From Kineosporia sp. NBRC 101731 (GTDB taxonomy: Bacteria > Actinomycetota > Actinomycetes > Actinomycetales > Kineosporiaceae), in NCBI RefSeq assembly GCF_030269305.1, contig NZ_BSTC01000001.1:1315467-1379466 (forward strand): DNA of 64,000 bases, read 5' to 3'. The position numbers and the translations under genes were made by a program. This document shows, piece after piece, positions 25,364 through 34,434 of the stretch. Below the pieces are notes generated by a model. That model made no database searches and was not told where the DNA came from. It saw only the letters and a list, made by a program, of their open reading frames with translations. The first letter of the stretch is position 1; every line of letters starts with the position of its first letter.

Positions 25364-26755
25364 CTCCAGCGCCGCCACGATCGCCCGGTGCGAACTGCCC
25401 CCGATGGTGGCCGTCGCGGTCGAGCCCACGCCGAGCTTCTCGTCGACCAGCACATGGTCGGCCGGGGTGATCGGCAGCGGTGACCACGAGGGCCACGTGG
25501 GCCGCAGACCCTTGCCGGTGATGTCGGCCGCGTCTTCCCAGCCGGCCTTCTCGAGCATCCGGAACCCCGGCTGCCAGGGGGCCACGTTGAGGCTGCCCAC
25601 CAGGAACGATCCGCTCGTGGCGCCCTCTACCCGCTGCTGCGAGAGCCGGGTCAGGTCGGCCCGCCAGCCCGGGCCCGGCCGCAGCGGGCTCCCTGACAGC
25701 TGGGCCACGGTCAGGCCGACCCGGGCCTTGTTGACCTCGAGCACCCCGGTGGCGACGGGTGAGTCGTACTCCTGCGCCTCGGCGAGGCCGGAGATGGTCA
25801 GCCGGCTCCAGATCCCGATGCCGTCGGTCTGATCGCCGGACACGTGCATCCACACCGGCGGCGTGTTCCGGCTCAGGCCCGACACCGTCAGCTCGTGGGC
25901 CAGGGTGGTGCTCAGGCCGGTGACGATCACCACGTCCGCCGAGTAGTCGGTCGCCGCGCCCACCACGTCCGAGGCGCTCGCCCGACCGTGGTTGCCGTCC
26001 ACCGTCATCACCCGCACGGTGTCCGTCGTTCCGGCCGGCAGGTCCCGGGACGAGGCGTAGCCCGCCACCATCGCCCAGGGCAGCAGCGCGGCCAGCGCCG
26101 CGATGCCGGTCGAGATGAAGTGCTTGCCACCCACCCCGATCGCGATCACCGGCAGCGCGCAGATCGTCACCAGCGGCGCCAGGGCCGACGGGGCGGAGAC
26201 GAACGGCGAGAGCGAGTCGACGAACACCGTGGCCGTCCACAGCGCCAGGAGCAGGGCGACCGCGGTCAGCCAGAGGCCCACCCGGCGACGCCGGCGGGGG
26301 TCGGCGGCGCGGTGCGGCTCGTGGTCGTCGTCGTGAGCGTCGAAGCGTGCGCTGTCGTGCGCGTCGAAGTCGTCCGGGTCGCGGCGGGCGGGAGGACGTG
26401 TCAAGGCATCGCCGGCCGGGCCCAGATCCATACCGCCCACGCCGCCCAGCGGGGTGGGACGGGCCGGGAACCGTTCGGCCAGGGGCCCGCGCTCGGGGCG
26501 CTCCGGCCGGCGACTCGGCGCTTCCTCCGGCTCGGGGACGTCCCAGGGGGCCGGGGCCTTCTGGCGTGCGGTGGGGTTGGTGCCGGGAGAGCGGTCCACC
26601 GGCTGGGGACGTAGCGGCAGTCCACTGCTCGCGGTCTGGGCGCGCTCGGCGGCCTCACGCTCCGCACGCAACTCGCGACGCGTCTTCGGGGTCTTCGGTG
26701 CGGCGCCGCTCTCCGGCCCGCGGCGTGATCCACGTTCCGGGGGGCGGCCGTCCAT
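25349..26755 (-). CDS. Membrane-anchored endonuclease/exonuclease/phosphatase-family protein
   Basis: A 468-aa protein: a charged, Pro/Arg-rich cytosolic N-terminus (residues 1-150), about three closely spaced transmembrane helices (around 160-240: LWLTAVALLLALWTATVFVD and following), then an extracytoplasmic domain resembling the EEP (DNase I-like) fold, as in other actinobacterial membrane EEP proteins. The domain begins RVMTVDGNHGRASASDVVGA (core strand and Asn) and ends with LVDEKLGVGSTATATIGGSSHRAIVAAL, the usual D-H segment where the catalytic His is in SSHRAI. The expected Glu of the second EEP motif is not obvious (VIVTGLS replaces the usual LQE), so activity is uncertain. ATG at 26755. 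It is 37 bases downstream of the GGDEF/EAL gene. Confidence 0.72.
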   Translation of the reverse strand: MDGRPPERGSRRGPESGAAPKTPKTRRELRAEREAAERAQTASSGLPLRPQPVDRSPGTNPTARQKAPAPWDVPEPEEAPSRRPERPERGPLAERFPARPTPLGGVGGMDLGPAGDALTRPPARRDPDDFDAHDSARFDAHDDDHEPHRAADPRRRRRVGLWLTAVALLLALWTATVFVDSLSPFVSAPSALAPLVTICALPVIAIGVGGKHFISTGIAALAALLPWAMVAGYASSRDLPAGTTDTVRVMTVDGNHGRASASDVVGAATDYSADVVIVTGLSTTLAHELTVSGLSRNTPPVWMHVSGDQTDGIGIWSRLTISGLAEAQEYDSPVATGVLEVNKARVGLTVAQLSGSPLRPGPGWRADLTRLSQQRVEGATSGSFLVGSLNVAPWQPGFRMLEKAGWEDAADITGKGLRPTWPSWSPLPITPADHVLVDEKLGVGSTATATIGGSSHRAIVAALEVPAG

Positions 26756-26792
26756 GATTCGACAACTTATCCCAAGGAGCCGTGGGTCAGGG

Positions 26793-28634
26793 TCAGGATG
26801 CGCGATCTGTGGACCACGTGGGTACGGTGCGTAACCGCTCGAGGAACTCCGGGGCGGTCACCGCACCCCCGTAGAACAGGCCCTGCCCGGTGTCGCAACC
26901 GAGGTCGGTCAGCCGGCGGGCGGTCGGGCCGTCCTCGATGCCCTCGGCCACCACCCGGGCCTTCAGCCCGTGGGCCATCGCGATGGTGTGCTGCACGATC
27001 GTGGCGGTCGATTCCCGGGCCAGGTCCGCCACGAACGCCTGGTCGAGCTTCACCTCGTCCATCGGCAGCTGCCGGAGGTACGACAGCGACGAGTAGCCGG
27101 TGCCGAAGTCGTCGATCGAGACCGAGATGCCGTCCTGGCGCCAGCGGCGCAGCAGCACGGACGCCGCCTCCGGGTCGGTGAGCAGCGACTGCTCGGTGAT
27201 CTCCACCCGCAGCGCGGCCGGGGGCAGTGAATGCTGTCGCAGGGCCGCCCCGATCCGGCCGGACAGTTCCTCGTCCCGCAGGTCGTCGGCGCTCAGGTTC
27301 ACGCTCACCGGCACCTGGTGGCCCTCCCGCCACCACGAGGCGCAGGCGGCCAGGGCCTGGTCGAGAACGAGCGCGGCCATCGGCCGGCCCAGCCCGGTGC
27401 GCTCGGTCAGGGGAAGGAAGACCGCGGGCAGCAGCACCCCGTCGCGCGGGTGACGCCAGCGGGCCAGGGCCTCGGCGCCCACGATGCGCCCGCTCCCCAG
27501 ATCGACCTGGGGCTGCAGGTGCACCTCGATGTCGCCGCGGGTCAGGGCCAGACGCAGCTCACCGGTGCGGCGCAGCCGCTCGCCGCCGTCGTCGTCGCTC
27601 GGGTCGTACCGGGCTTGCCCGGTGCGGTCACGGCGGGCGTGGTGCAGCGCCACGTCGGCCCGGCGCAACAGGTCGGACCGCTCGGGCGGGAGCGGGGACG
27701 TGCTGGTCGCGATACCGATGCTCGCCGCCATGTGCAGCCGCGACCCGCACACGTCGAACGGTTCGTGCAAGCAGGCCTGCAGACGGTTCGCGATGCGCTG
27801 GGCCTCGTCCGGCCCGGCCCCCGGAAGCAGAACGGCGAACTCGTCGCTACCCAGCCGGGCCAGCATCTGCCCGGGCCGCAGGCAGGAGCGCAGCCGGGCC
27901 CCCACCGCCGTCAGCAGCCGGTCGCCGGTCTCGTGCCCGAGGGCCTCGTTGACGTCGCGGAAGTTGTCCAGGTCGACCAGCAACATCGACCTGGTGTCCG
28001 ACCCGGGCGCGGCCAGCGCCTGGGCCAGGGCTCGCCGGCTGGCCAGGCCGGTGAGGGTGTCGGTGTCGTCCTGGCCGGGCTGATCCGGCTGATCGGGGTG
28101 ATCGGGCCGGCCGGGCTGAGACCGTGGGGCACCCGCCCACAGGGCGCGGGCCCGGAACCCGGCCGCGACCAGACAGGCCAGCGCGATGCCCGCCCCGATG
28201 CGCGAGGTGTGCGACACCCCCTGCGACACCGTCACGAGGACGGCGCAGGCGGCGACGACCACGGCGAGCAGGGCGGTCACCTGGAGGGTGAACAGCACGG
28301 ACAACCGGCGCCCGTCCGGTGCACCCGGCTCGCCGCTCGCACCGGTGTCGCCGGTCCGGCTGGCCCCGTCGGTCACGGGATCGGCGGAAAACTCCTCCTC
28401 TTCGTGCACCTGGTTGCTCTCGGTGACATCGGTGTCAGTCGGGCACGGGGGTGCGAGGACCGGGGGTGAGGGTCGGGGGACGATCGCGGCACCGGCCATG
28501 TCCGGTCGGCCCGCGAGAGCTGCCCGGATGTTCTGGTCCGCGCTCTGACCTGTGGGTTCAAGGTCAATGCGGGGCAATTCGCTCGTTTCGGTCGGGGGCG
28601 TCGGGCGGTGCCGGCCTGGCCTGGTCAAGCCCAT
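26793..28634 (-). CDS. GGDEF/EAL domain protein (cyclic-di-GMP signalling)
   Basis: Dual-domain c-di-GMP enzyme, about 613 aa. A disordered N-terminus is followed by a two-helix membrane anchor (VLFTLQVTALLAVVVAACAVLV and IGAGIALACLVAAGF), a GGDEF domain with active-site variant RLGSDEF, and an EAL domain with GAEALARWRHP, a metal-site DDFGTGYSSLSYLRQLP and KLDQAF. The EAL residues look intact, so phosphodiesterase activity is likely; GSDEF is a tolerated variant, and cyclase activity is uncertain. The start is uncertain: ATG 28634 is given, ATG 28499 is possible, and neither has a good ribosome binding site. Maf lies upstream on the same strand with a gap of about 90 bases. Confidence 0.88.
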   Translation of the reverse strand: MGLTRPGRHRPTPPTETSELPRIDLEPTGQSADQNIRAALAGRPDMAGAAIVPRPSPPVLAPPCPTDTDVTESNQVHEEEEFSADPVTDGASRTGDTGASGEPGAPDGRRLSVLFTLQVTALLAVVVAACAVLVTVSQGVSHTSRIGAGIALACLVAAGFRARALWAGAPRSQPGRPDHPDQPDQPGQDDTDTLTGLASRRALAQALAAPGSDTRSMLLVDLDNFRDVNEALGHETGDRLLTAVGARLRSCLRPGQMLARLGSDEFAVLLPGAGPDEAQRIANRLQACLHEPFDVCGSRLHMAASIGIATSTSPLPPERSDLLRRADVALHHARRDRTGQARYDPSDDDGGERLRRTGELRLALTRGDIEVHLQPQVDLGSGRIVGAEALARWRHPRDGVLLPAVFLPLTERTGLGRPMAALVLDQALAACASWWREGHQVPVSVNLSADDLRDEELSGRIGAALRQHSLPPAALRVEITEQSLLTDPEAASVLLRRWRQDGISVSIDDFGTGYSSLSYLRQLPMDEVKLDQAFVADLARESTATIVQHTIAMAHGLKARVVAEGIEDGPTARRLTDLGCDTGQGLFYGGAVTAPEFLERLRTVPTWSTDRAS

Positions 28635-28726
28635 GTGAACCAGTCTTAAGGGTGATCGCAGGCCCGGCAACCGAAACAGATATATGCCACCAGCCGGTGT
28701 CACCTGCGAAACGTGGACACTTTCTG

Positions 28727-29410
28727 TTACTTGCCTGTCCAGAGCGACGGCCAGGCCACGCCAAGTTCCGTCGTCAGGTCGCGCAGCAGCGGCAGCGACA
28801 GCCCGACCACGCCGTGATGATCGCCCTCGATCCCGCTGATGAAGGCCCCGCCGATCCCGTCCACGGTGAAGGCACCCGCCACGGCCAGCGGCTCGCCGGT
28901 GGCCACGTAGGCCTCGATCTCCTCGTCGGTGACCTTGGCGAAGTGCACGGTGGTGATCGAGACCGCGCCGAGCGTGCCGCCGGTGCCGCCGTCCTCCGGG
29001 TCGCGCAGATCGATCAGCCAGTGCCCGGTGCACAGCCGTCCGCTGCGCCCGCGCATCTCCTTCCAGCGCCGCACCGCGTCCTGCGCGTCGGCGGGCTTGC
29101 CCAGGGCGACACCGTCCAGGTCCAGCACCGAGTCGCACCCGAGCACCAGGCCGGGCTCGGGAGCCTCGTCGTCCTCGCCGGCCTCGTCGTGGTCGAAGAA
29201 TTCCTTCTCCACCGTGCGGGCGACGTCCTCGGCCTTCTCCTTGGCCAGGAGAAGCGCGACGTCTTCCGGCTCGGTGATGCCGGTGCGGGCCAGCACGGCC
29301 GGTTCATCGACGTCCGAGACCCGCACGGCGGGATCGATCCCGGCGGCGCGCAGGGTGGCCAGTCGCGCGGGGGAGGCGGAGGCGAGGGTCAGAGGGATAT
29401 GAGTGCTCAC
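28727..29410 (-). CDS. maf: Maf-family nucleoside triphosphate pyrophosphatase
   Basis: House-cleaning nucleotide pyrophosphatase, 227 aa. Family signatures: LTLASASPARLATLRAAGI (about residues 6-24), LGCDSVLDLDGVALGKP (GCDS motif followed by the GKP loop), GHWLIDLRD, and GEPLAVAGAFTVDGIGGAFI with the downstream G..GVVGLSLPLL. An acidic insert (FFDHDEAGEDDEAPEPG) before GCDS lengthens it beyond the ~200-aa norm, as in other actinobacteria. GTG at 29410 is preferred to the in-frame TTG at 29419. Maf next to carboxylase epsilon/beta subunits is a conserved actinobacterial order. Confidence 0.93.
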   Translation of the reverse strand: MSTHIPLTLASASPARLATLRAAGIDPAVRVSDVDEPAVLARTGITEPEDVALLLAKEKAEDVARTVEKEFFDHDEAGEDDEAPEPGLVLGCDSVLDLDGVALGKPADAQDAVRRWKEMRGRSGRLCTGHWLIDLRDPEDGGTGGTLGAVSITTVHFAKVTDEEIEAYVATGEPLAVAGAFTVDGIGGAFISGIEGDHHGVVGLSLPLLRDLTTELGVAWPSLWTGK

Positions 29411-29682
29411 GGCGGACAAGTGAAGCAGTCACCCGGCCGGCCCGGCGCCCGGCGCCCCGTGACGTACCCCGGGCCGGTCCTGCTCGGCGCGGTCCGCCTG
29501 CCTTCTGCCGCCTGCCGCCCGCTGGCTGCCTTCTGCCGCCTGCCGGTGGCCGGGCCGCTGGGTTGCCGGGCTGCTGGGGGTAACGGGCGGACGGGCAACT
29601 GGGCAACTGGGGGTGGACGAAATCCGGACCGTGCCGACCTCTCCCCGATGGAATCACCGGAGGGTTTGGCTGAGGTGAGGAA

Positions 29683-29738
29683 CGCAATGTGTACACCTGG
29701 TACATCGGGTACCGGATGTACCAGGTGTACACATTGCG
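29683..29738. repeat. 56-bp near-perfect palindrome
   Basis: Arms of 24 bp (29683-29706 and 29715-29738) beginning CGCAATGTGTACACCTGG; the 8-base centre GGGTACCG itself contains GGTACC, so only one base pair of the whole is mismatched. The smaller palindromes GTGTACAC and GGTACC are nested inside. It could be a transcription terminator for the carboxylase transcript, a multi-dimer operator, or a mobile palindrome; no second copy is seen in the window. Confidence 0.85.
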
Positions 29739-29803
29739 CGGGGTGCCGAGGGTGTCTGGTGTGCCCGGTGTGTCGGTGCGCTGAAGGGCCGGGGTGCTGG
29801 GGG

Positions 29804-29904
29804 TGCTGGGGAACCGGGGGTGCTGGGGAACCGGGGGTGCTGGGGAACCGGGGGTGCTGGGGAACCGGGGGTGCTGGGGAACCGGGGGTGCTGGGGAGCC
29901 GGGG
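29804..29904. repeat. 17-bp tandem repeat array (six copies)
   Basis: Five perfect copies of TGCTGGGGAACCGGGGG (29804-29888) and a sixth with one A-to-G change and one base short (29889-29904). A degenerate start is visible from about 29791. The period is not a multiple of three, so it is not a protein repeat. The G-runs could form quadruplex structures. It is likely to vary in copy number between strains. Confidence 0.9.
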
Positions 29905-30002
29905 CGCAGAAGCCGGGTGATCCGGCGGTTCGGAGATTCGGTGGTCTGGAGCGCCGGGGTTCCAGGGGCTTGGACGGCTGGAGAGTGGAAGTGCTGCGCC
30001 GG

Positions 30003-30233
30003 TCAGCGAGTCCGGCCCGACGCCCGCCAGGCACCGGGCCCGGGTGACAACGGGTGTCGCGTCAGCGAGGCTCGATCGGTCCAGCTCGAAGCCGGCCGGG
30101 CGCGCGGTTCCGGGGCGTCGCCGGAGCTTCCCACCGCCCCGATCACTGCGAGCAGCGCGGCAACTTCCTCCTCGGTCGCGTCCCCGCGAACCAGACGCAA
30201 CAGCGGCCGGTCAGTTGCTTCGTCCTCAGGCAT
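30003..30233 (-). CDS. Acyl-CoA carboxylase epsilon subunit
   Basis: Small regulatory/assembly subunit (76 aa) specific to actinobacterial acyl-CoA carboxylases. It begins MPEDEATDRPLLRLVRGDAT, matching the typical start in which LLRVVRGxAT precedes a short helix (EEEVAALLAVIGAV); a variable middle and the diagnostic end SSWTDRASLTRHPLSPGPGA, then WRASG, follow. It stabilises the alpha/beta complex. It lies 9 bases after the beta subunit stop on the same strand, in the expected order beta-epsilon-maf. The reading is convincing despite its small size because of the conserved W.DR...R.PL.PGPGAWRASG pattern. Confidence 0.9.
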   Translation of the reverse strand: MPEDEATDRPLLRLVRGDATEEEVAALLAVIGAVGSSGDAPEPRARPASSWTDRASLTRHPLSPGPGAWRASGRTR

Positions 30234-30242
30234 GAAAGGTCC

Positions 30243-31892
30243 TCACAGCGGGATGTTGCCGTGCTTCTTCGGCAGCGACTGCTCGCGTTTGGTGCGCAGG
30301 GCCCGCAGCGCCCGCACGATGTGCTCGCGGGTGCGGGCCGGCTGGATCACCGCGTCGATGTAGCCCCGCTCGGCCGCGACGTAGGGGTTGGCCAGGGTGT
30401 CCTCGTACTCGGTGACGAACGCCTGACGGGCCGCCTCGACGTCGCCGCCGGAGCTCATCACCTGCTTGATCTCGTTGCGGTAGAGGATGTTCACCGCCCC
30501 CTGCGCCCCCATCACGGCAATCTGCGCGGTCGGCCAGGCCAGGTTGAGGTCGGCGCCCAGGTGCTTGGAACCCATCACGTCGTAGGCACCGCCGTAGGCC
30601 TTGCGGGTGATCACCGTGACCAGTGGCACGGTGGCCTCGGCGTAGGCGTAGATCAGCTTGGCCCCGCGCCGGATGATGCCGTTCCACTCCTGATCGGTGC
30701 CCGGCAGGAAACCCGGCACGTCGACGAGCGTGAGCACCGGGATGTTGAACGCGTCGCAGGTGCGCACGAACCGCGCGGCCTTCTCCGAGGCGTTGATGTC
30801 CAGACAACCCGCGAACTGCATCGGCTGGTTGGCCACCACCCCGACCGGTGCGCCCTCGACGCGCCCGAACCCGACGATGATGTTCGGCGCGAACAGCGCG
30901 TGCACCTCGAGGAACTCGCCCTCGTCCAGCAGGTGCTCGATCACCGCGTGCATGTCGTAGGGCTGGTTCGCCGAGTCCGGGACGAACGTGTCCAGCCAGG
31001 GGTCGGGCTCCAGATCGGCCTCGAAGGCGGCCACGGGAGAGTCGGAGAGGTTGTTGTCCGGCAGGTACGAGACCAGCGAGCGCACGTACTCCAGCGCGTC
31101 CGCCTCGTCGGTACCCAGGTAGTGCGCGTTGCCGGAGAGCGTGTTGTGGGTGCGGGCCCCGCCGAGCTCCTCGAACGTGACCTCCTCACCGGTGACGGTG
31201 CGGATCACGTCGGGGCCGGTGATGAACATGTGCGAGGTCTGGTCGACCATCACCACGAAGTCGGTCAGTGCCGGGCCGTACACGTGCCCGCCCGCCGCCG
31301 CGCCCATGATCAGCGAGATCTGCGGGATCACCCCGGAGGCCTTCACGTGCTGGGCGAAGATCTGGCCGTACAGGCCGAGAGAGACCACGCCCTCCTGGAT
31401 CCGCGCGCCGCCACCCTCGTTGATGCCGATCAGCGGCACCCCGGTGCGCACGGCCATCTGCTGGATCTTGACGATCTTCTCGCCGTAGACCTCCCCCAGC
31501 GAGCCGCCGTAGACCGTGACGTCCTGGCTGAACACGCACACCTGACGACCCTCAATCGTGCCGTACCCGGTGATCACCCCGTCGCCGTAGGGTCGTTTGC
31601 GATCCACCCCGAACGCCGTCGACCGGTGTCGGGCCAGTTCGTCGAGCTCCACGAAGGAGCCCTCGTCCAGCAGCGCGAGCAGGCGCTCGCGGGCGGTCTG
31701 CTTGCCCTTGGCGTGCTGCTTCTCGACGGCCCGTTCGGAACCGGCGTGCACGGCCTCGTCGATGCGGCGGTGGAAGTCGGCCAGTTTTCCGGCGGTCGTG
31801 TGGATGTCGGGGTGCCCTGTCTCGACGGTCCCGACTCTCTCGCCGGTCTCGACCGTCCCGTCCACCTCGTCCACCGATACCGGGTCGGACAT
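30243..31892 (-). CDS. Acyl-CoA carboxylase beta subunit (carboxyltransferase)
   Basis: Carboxyltransferase subunit, 549 aa, of the propionyl/acetyl-CoA carboxylase family (PccB/AccD5-like), transferring CO2 from carboxybiotin to acyl-CoA. Crotonase-fold halves: N-terminal with [38 protein letters not shown] and oxyanion-hole glycines near [19 protein letters not shown]-terminal with [39 protein letters not shown] and the terminal [21 protein letters not shown] at 31892 has GAGGGAG just upstream; the open frame continues to 32648 but outside the fold. Followed by the epsilon gene after 9 bases; divergent from birA, so enzyme and biotinylating ligase share a promoter region. Confidence 0.95.
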   Translation of the reverse strand: MSDPVSVDEVDGTVETGERVGTVETGHPDIHTTAGKLADFHRRIDEAVHAGSERAVEKQHAKGKQTARERLLALLDEGSFVELDELARHRSTAFGVDRKRPYGDGVITGYGTIEGRQVCVFSQDVTVYGGSLGEVYGEKIVKIQQMAVRTGVPLIGINEGGGARIQEGVVSLGLYGQIFAQHVKASGVIPQISLIMGAAAGGHVYGPALTDFVVMVDQTSHMFITGPDVIRTVTGEEVTFEELGGARTHNTLSGNAHYLGTDEADALEYVRSLVSYLPDNNLSDSPVAAFEADLEPDPWLDTFVPDSANQPYDMHAVIEHLLDEGEFLEVHALFAPNIIVGFGRVEGAPVGVVANQPMQFAGCLDINASEKAARFVRTCDAFNIPVLTLVDVPGFLPGTDQEWNGIIRRGAKLIYAYAEATVPLVTVITRKAYGGAYDVMGSKHLGADLNLAWPTAQIAVMGAQGAVNILYRNEIKQVMSSGGDVEAARQAFVTEYEDTLANPYVAAERGYIDAVIQPARTREHIVRALRALRTKREQSLPKKHGNIPL

Positions 31893-32013
31893 CGCGCGCT
31901 CCCTCGTCGGACTGCTCGGAACCCCAGCGAGCCTAGCCGGGCATCCCGGCCACGTACCGGACCGGATCGGGACGCAGGTCACACCCGGCCTGTCCCGGCC
32001 TATCCTGACTGGC

Positions 32014-32859
32014 ATGTCAGCCGACTGGACCGATCTGGATCGCCCACCCCTGCGGCAGGCGTCGCTGCGTGCGGCCCTGACCTCCGGACCGGACGCCTGG
32101 AGCACGGTCGACGTGGTCTCCGAGACCGGTTCCACCAATGCTGACCTGATGGAACGCGCCCGGGCGGGGGAGTCCGGCGGCGCGGTGCTGGTGGCCGACC
32201 GCCAGAGTTCGGGCCGGGGACGCCTCGGGCGTGAGTGGGTGAGCCCGGCCCGTTCGGGGCTCGCGGTCTCGGTGCTGGTGCGTCCCACCGCCCCGATCGA
32301 GAACTGGGGCTGGATCAGCCTGCTCACCGGGGTCGCGGTCACCGACGCACTGATCCGGGTCTGTGGGCTGCCCGCAACCCTGAAGTGGCCCAACGACGTC
32401 CTGCTGCCCACGATCGACGGCAACGGGTACGCCGGTGACCACCTGAAGGTCGCGGGCATCCTGGTCGAAGCCGCACCCGGCGCCGTGGTGATCGGCATCG
32501 GGCTCAACGTCAGCCAGTCGCAGGACGAGCTCCCGGTGCCCACCGCCACGTCGTTGCGCCTGTCCGGCTCGGCCACCACCGACCGGGACACGGTCCTGCG
32601 GGCGGTACTGCGGTCGCTGGCCCGCCGGCTGGCCGAGTTCGAGAACACCGGGCCGGGTGGTATCGCGGCTGCCTACCGTGAGCGTTGTTCCACGATCGGT
32701 CGCACCGTGCGGGCCGAGCTGCCCGGTGGGGTCACCCGCACCGGTATCGCCGACGGTGTGGACGACAACGGGCGCCTGCTCTTGCTGACACCGGATGGTG
32801 CCATTTCGGCTCTCTCGGCAGGCGACGTGGTGCACATCCGCAACCCAGAAACGGCATGA
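32014..32859 (+). CDS. birA: Biotin--[acetyl-CoA-carboxylase] ligase
   Basis: Monofunctional biotin protein ligase, 281 aa, attaching biotin to the BCCP lysine of the alpha subunit via biotinyl-AMP. Signatures: [14 protein letters not shown] (about residues 36-49), the biotinyl-AMP loop [18 protein letters not shown] (about 64-81), [13 protein letters not shown] with the catalytic Lys, and [19 protein letters not shown]. There is no N-terminal DNA-binding domain, so it is not the bifunctional BirA repressor. The C-terminal SH3-like domain follows to residue 281. ATG at 32014; the gene is divergent from the carboxylase beta subunit with a 121-base shared promoter space. Confidence 0.94.
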   Translation: MSADWTDLDRPPLRQASLRAALTSGPDAWSTVDVVSETGSTNADLMERARAGESGGAVLVADRQSSGRGRLGREWVSPARSGLAVSVLVRPTAPIENWGWISLLTGVAVTDALIRVCGLPATLKWPNDVLLPTIDGNGYAGDHLKVAGILVEAAPGAVVIGIGLNVSQSQDELPVPTATSLRLSGSATTDRDTVLRAVLRSLARRLAEFENTGPGGIAAAYRERCSTIGRTVRAELPGGVTRTGIADGVDDNGRLLLLTPDGAISALSAGDVVHIRNPETA

Positions 32860-32866
32860 TCTGCCC

Positions 32867-33457
32867 ATGGGTTTCCCGACGCGTCTGCTGGCCGACGATG
32901 AACAACTCGTCCTGGTGCTCCGCCGCCACATCAAGGTCATTGCCTGGCCGATCCTGCTGCTGATCCTCATCCTCGCCCTGATCGGCGCGAGTTTCCTGCT
33001 GGGCCAGCCGATCGTGACGATCGTCGCGGCCGGCGCAGGGCTGCTCGTCGCACTGCGCTGGGTGCTCTGGCCGATCCTGATCTGGTGGAACGAGATCTAC
33101 GTGGTCACCACCGAGCGCCTGATCCTGCGCCGCGGCGTGCTCAACCGCTCCGGTCACGACATGCCGCTGACCCGGCTGAACGAGGTGTCGTTCGAGCACG
33201 GCCTGATCGAGCGGATGCTCGGCTGCGGCACGCTCAAGGTGGAGAACGCCAGTGACGGCGGTCCGCTGGTGCTGACCGACATCCCGAAGGTCGAGCTGGT
33301 GCAGCGCACGTTGCACGAGCTCTCCGACGCCGCGCGGGGCTACGAGGGGGGTCGTCCGCTCGACCCGTCGGTCGCCCGTTCCCTCGACGACGCCTTCGAC
33401 GAGGAGTACCGCGGTCCGGCTGCTGCCGACACACCGGAAGACCACGGACGCCGCTGA
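32867..33457 (+). CDS. PH-domain membrane protein (bPH2/YdbS-like)
   Basis: A 196-aa membrane protein: two transmembrane helices (about residues 25-70: AWPILLLILILALIGASFLL and IVTIVAAGAGLLVALRWVLW), then a bacterial PH-like domain with the family segment YVVTTERLILRRGVLNRSGH and MPLTRLNEVSFEHGLIER, and an acidic C-terminal tail. Function is unknown; homologues sit next to birA and purK in mycobacteria, as here. ATG at 32867 is 7 bases after birA stop, and its own stop overlaps the cyclase start by one base (TGATG), so birA, this gene and the cyclase are likely one operon. Confidence 0.9.
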   Translation: MGFPTRLLADDEQLVLVLRRHIKVIAWPILLLILILALIGASFLLGQPIVTIVAAGAGLLVALRWVLWPILIWWNEIYVVTTERLILRRGVLNRSGHDMPLTRLNEVSFEHGLIERMLGCGTLKVENASDGGPLVLTDIPKVELVQRTLHELSDAARGYEGGRPLDPSVARSLDDAFDEEYRGPAAADTPEDHGRR

Positions 33458-34434
33458 TGACCAACCGGGACGAGTTCACCTCCCACCTGCTCGGCGGCCC
33501 CTGGACGCTGCGCCGGCGGGAGGTGGCCAAGCGGGTCGGCGTCTCTTTGCTGTCGGCCCGCAAGCTGTGGCGCGCCCTGGGATTTCCCGGGGTCGACGAC
33601 GAGGAGGTCGCGTTCAACGACACCGACCGCAAGGCCCTCGAACGCGCCGTCGGGCTCGTCCGGCACGACCTGATCGACGAAGAGACCGCGATCGCCTGCG
33701 CCCGGGCCCTGGGCCAGACCACCGACCGGCTGGTGTCCTGGCAGATCGAGGCGCTGCTGGAGTTCCTCGCCAGCCGCAGTCCCAGCGGTGTTCCCGAAGA
33801 TCCGATCAAGCTCATCGAGCAGCTCACCCCCGAGCTCGAGGAGCTGCTGCTCTACTCGTTCCGCCGTCAGCTGGTCGCCGCGATCAGCCGCTTCGACGCC
33901 ACCTCGGGCCGTCCCGCCGACACCGTCACGGTGTGCTTCGCCGACCTGGTCTCCTACACCCGCCTCTCGCGCCGTCTGCCCCGCCGGGAACTGTCCCGGC
34001 TGGTGCAGCGGTTCGAGGGGCTGGCCTCCGACGTGGTCACGGCCGGGGGCGGCCGGGTGATCAAGACGGTGGGGGACGAGGTTCTCTTCATCGCACCGGA
34101 CGAGATGACCGGCGCCCTGATCGCCCTGTCCATCTCGGCGCGGATGGCCGAGGACGACGTGGTGCCCGACGTGCGGGTGGGCATGGTGCACGGCCCGGTG
34201 CTGCGCAGTCTGGGTGACGTCTACGGCAACACGGTCAACCTGGCCAGCCGGCTCACGTCGCTCGCCGAGCCCGGCACCGTGGTCACCGACCCGAGCACGG
34301 CCAAAGCGCTGCAGAACCATCCCGGCATCGAGTTGGTGGCCCAGCGCCCCCGCCTGGTGCGGGGGTTCGGTCAGGTCCAGCCGCTGCTGGTGGCCCCGAT
34401 GGGGATCAGCGACCAATTGATCACGGTCGACTAA
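33457..34434 (+). CDS. Class III adenylate cyclase with N-terminal regulatory domain
   Basis: Soluble nucleotidyl cyclase, 325 aa. The N-terminal half (about residues 1-150) is an all-helical regulatory domain like that of the pH-responsive mycobacterial cyclase Rv1264 (WTLRRREVAKRVGVSLLSAR). The catalytic domain (about 160-310) shows VTVCFADLVSYTRLSRRL (metal Asp), GGRVIKTVGDEVLFIAP (second metal Asp), RVGMVHGPVLRSLGDVYG and YGNTVNLASRLTSLAEPG (transition-state Asn and Arg). All catalytic residues appear present, so cAMP synthesis is likely. ATG overlaps the preceding stop (TGATG). Convergent with gtrA, the stops overlapping by four bases. Confidence 0.93.
   Translation: MTNRDEFTSHLLGGPWTLRRREVAKRVGVSLLSARKLWRALGFPGVDDEEVAFNDTDRKALERAVGLVRHDLIDEETAIACARALGQTTDRLVSWQIEALLEFLASRSPSGVPEDPIKLIEQLTPELEELLLYSFRRQLVAAISRFDATSGRPADTVTVCFADLVSYTRLSRRLPRRELSRLVQRFEGLASDVVTAGGGRVIKTVGDEVLFIAPDEMTGALIALSISARMAEDDVVPDVRVGMVHGPVLRSLGDVYGNTVNLASRLTSLAEPGTVVTDPSTAKALQNHPGIELVAQRPRLVRGFGQVQPLLVAPMGISDQLITVD

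Larger units (their letters stand above)
29411..30002. other. Non-coding interval between maf and the carboxylase epsilon gene
   Basis: No supportable gene over nearly 600 bases. It contains a 56-bp palindrome (29683-29738) and a 17-bp tandem array (29804-29904), both listed separately, and G-rich purine-skewed sequence (29800-30000). Open frames here are repeat-driven and have no ribosome binding sites. The interval probably includes the 3' end of the carboxylase transcript and the maf promoter. Confidence 0.6.

Noticed and set aside
29804-29904. Possible CRISPR array
   Set aside because: Units are contiguous 17-mers without spacers and no cas genes are present; it is a simple tandem repeat.
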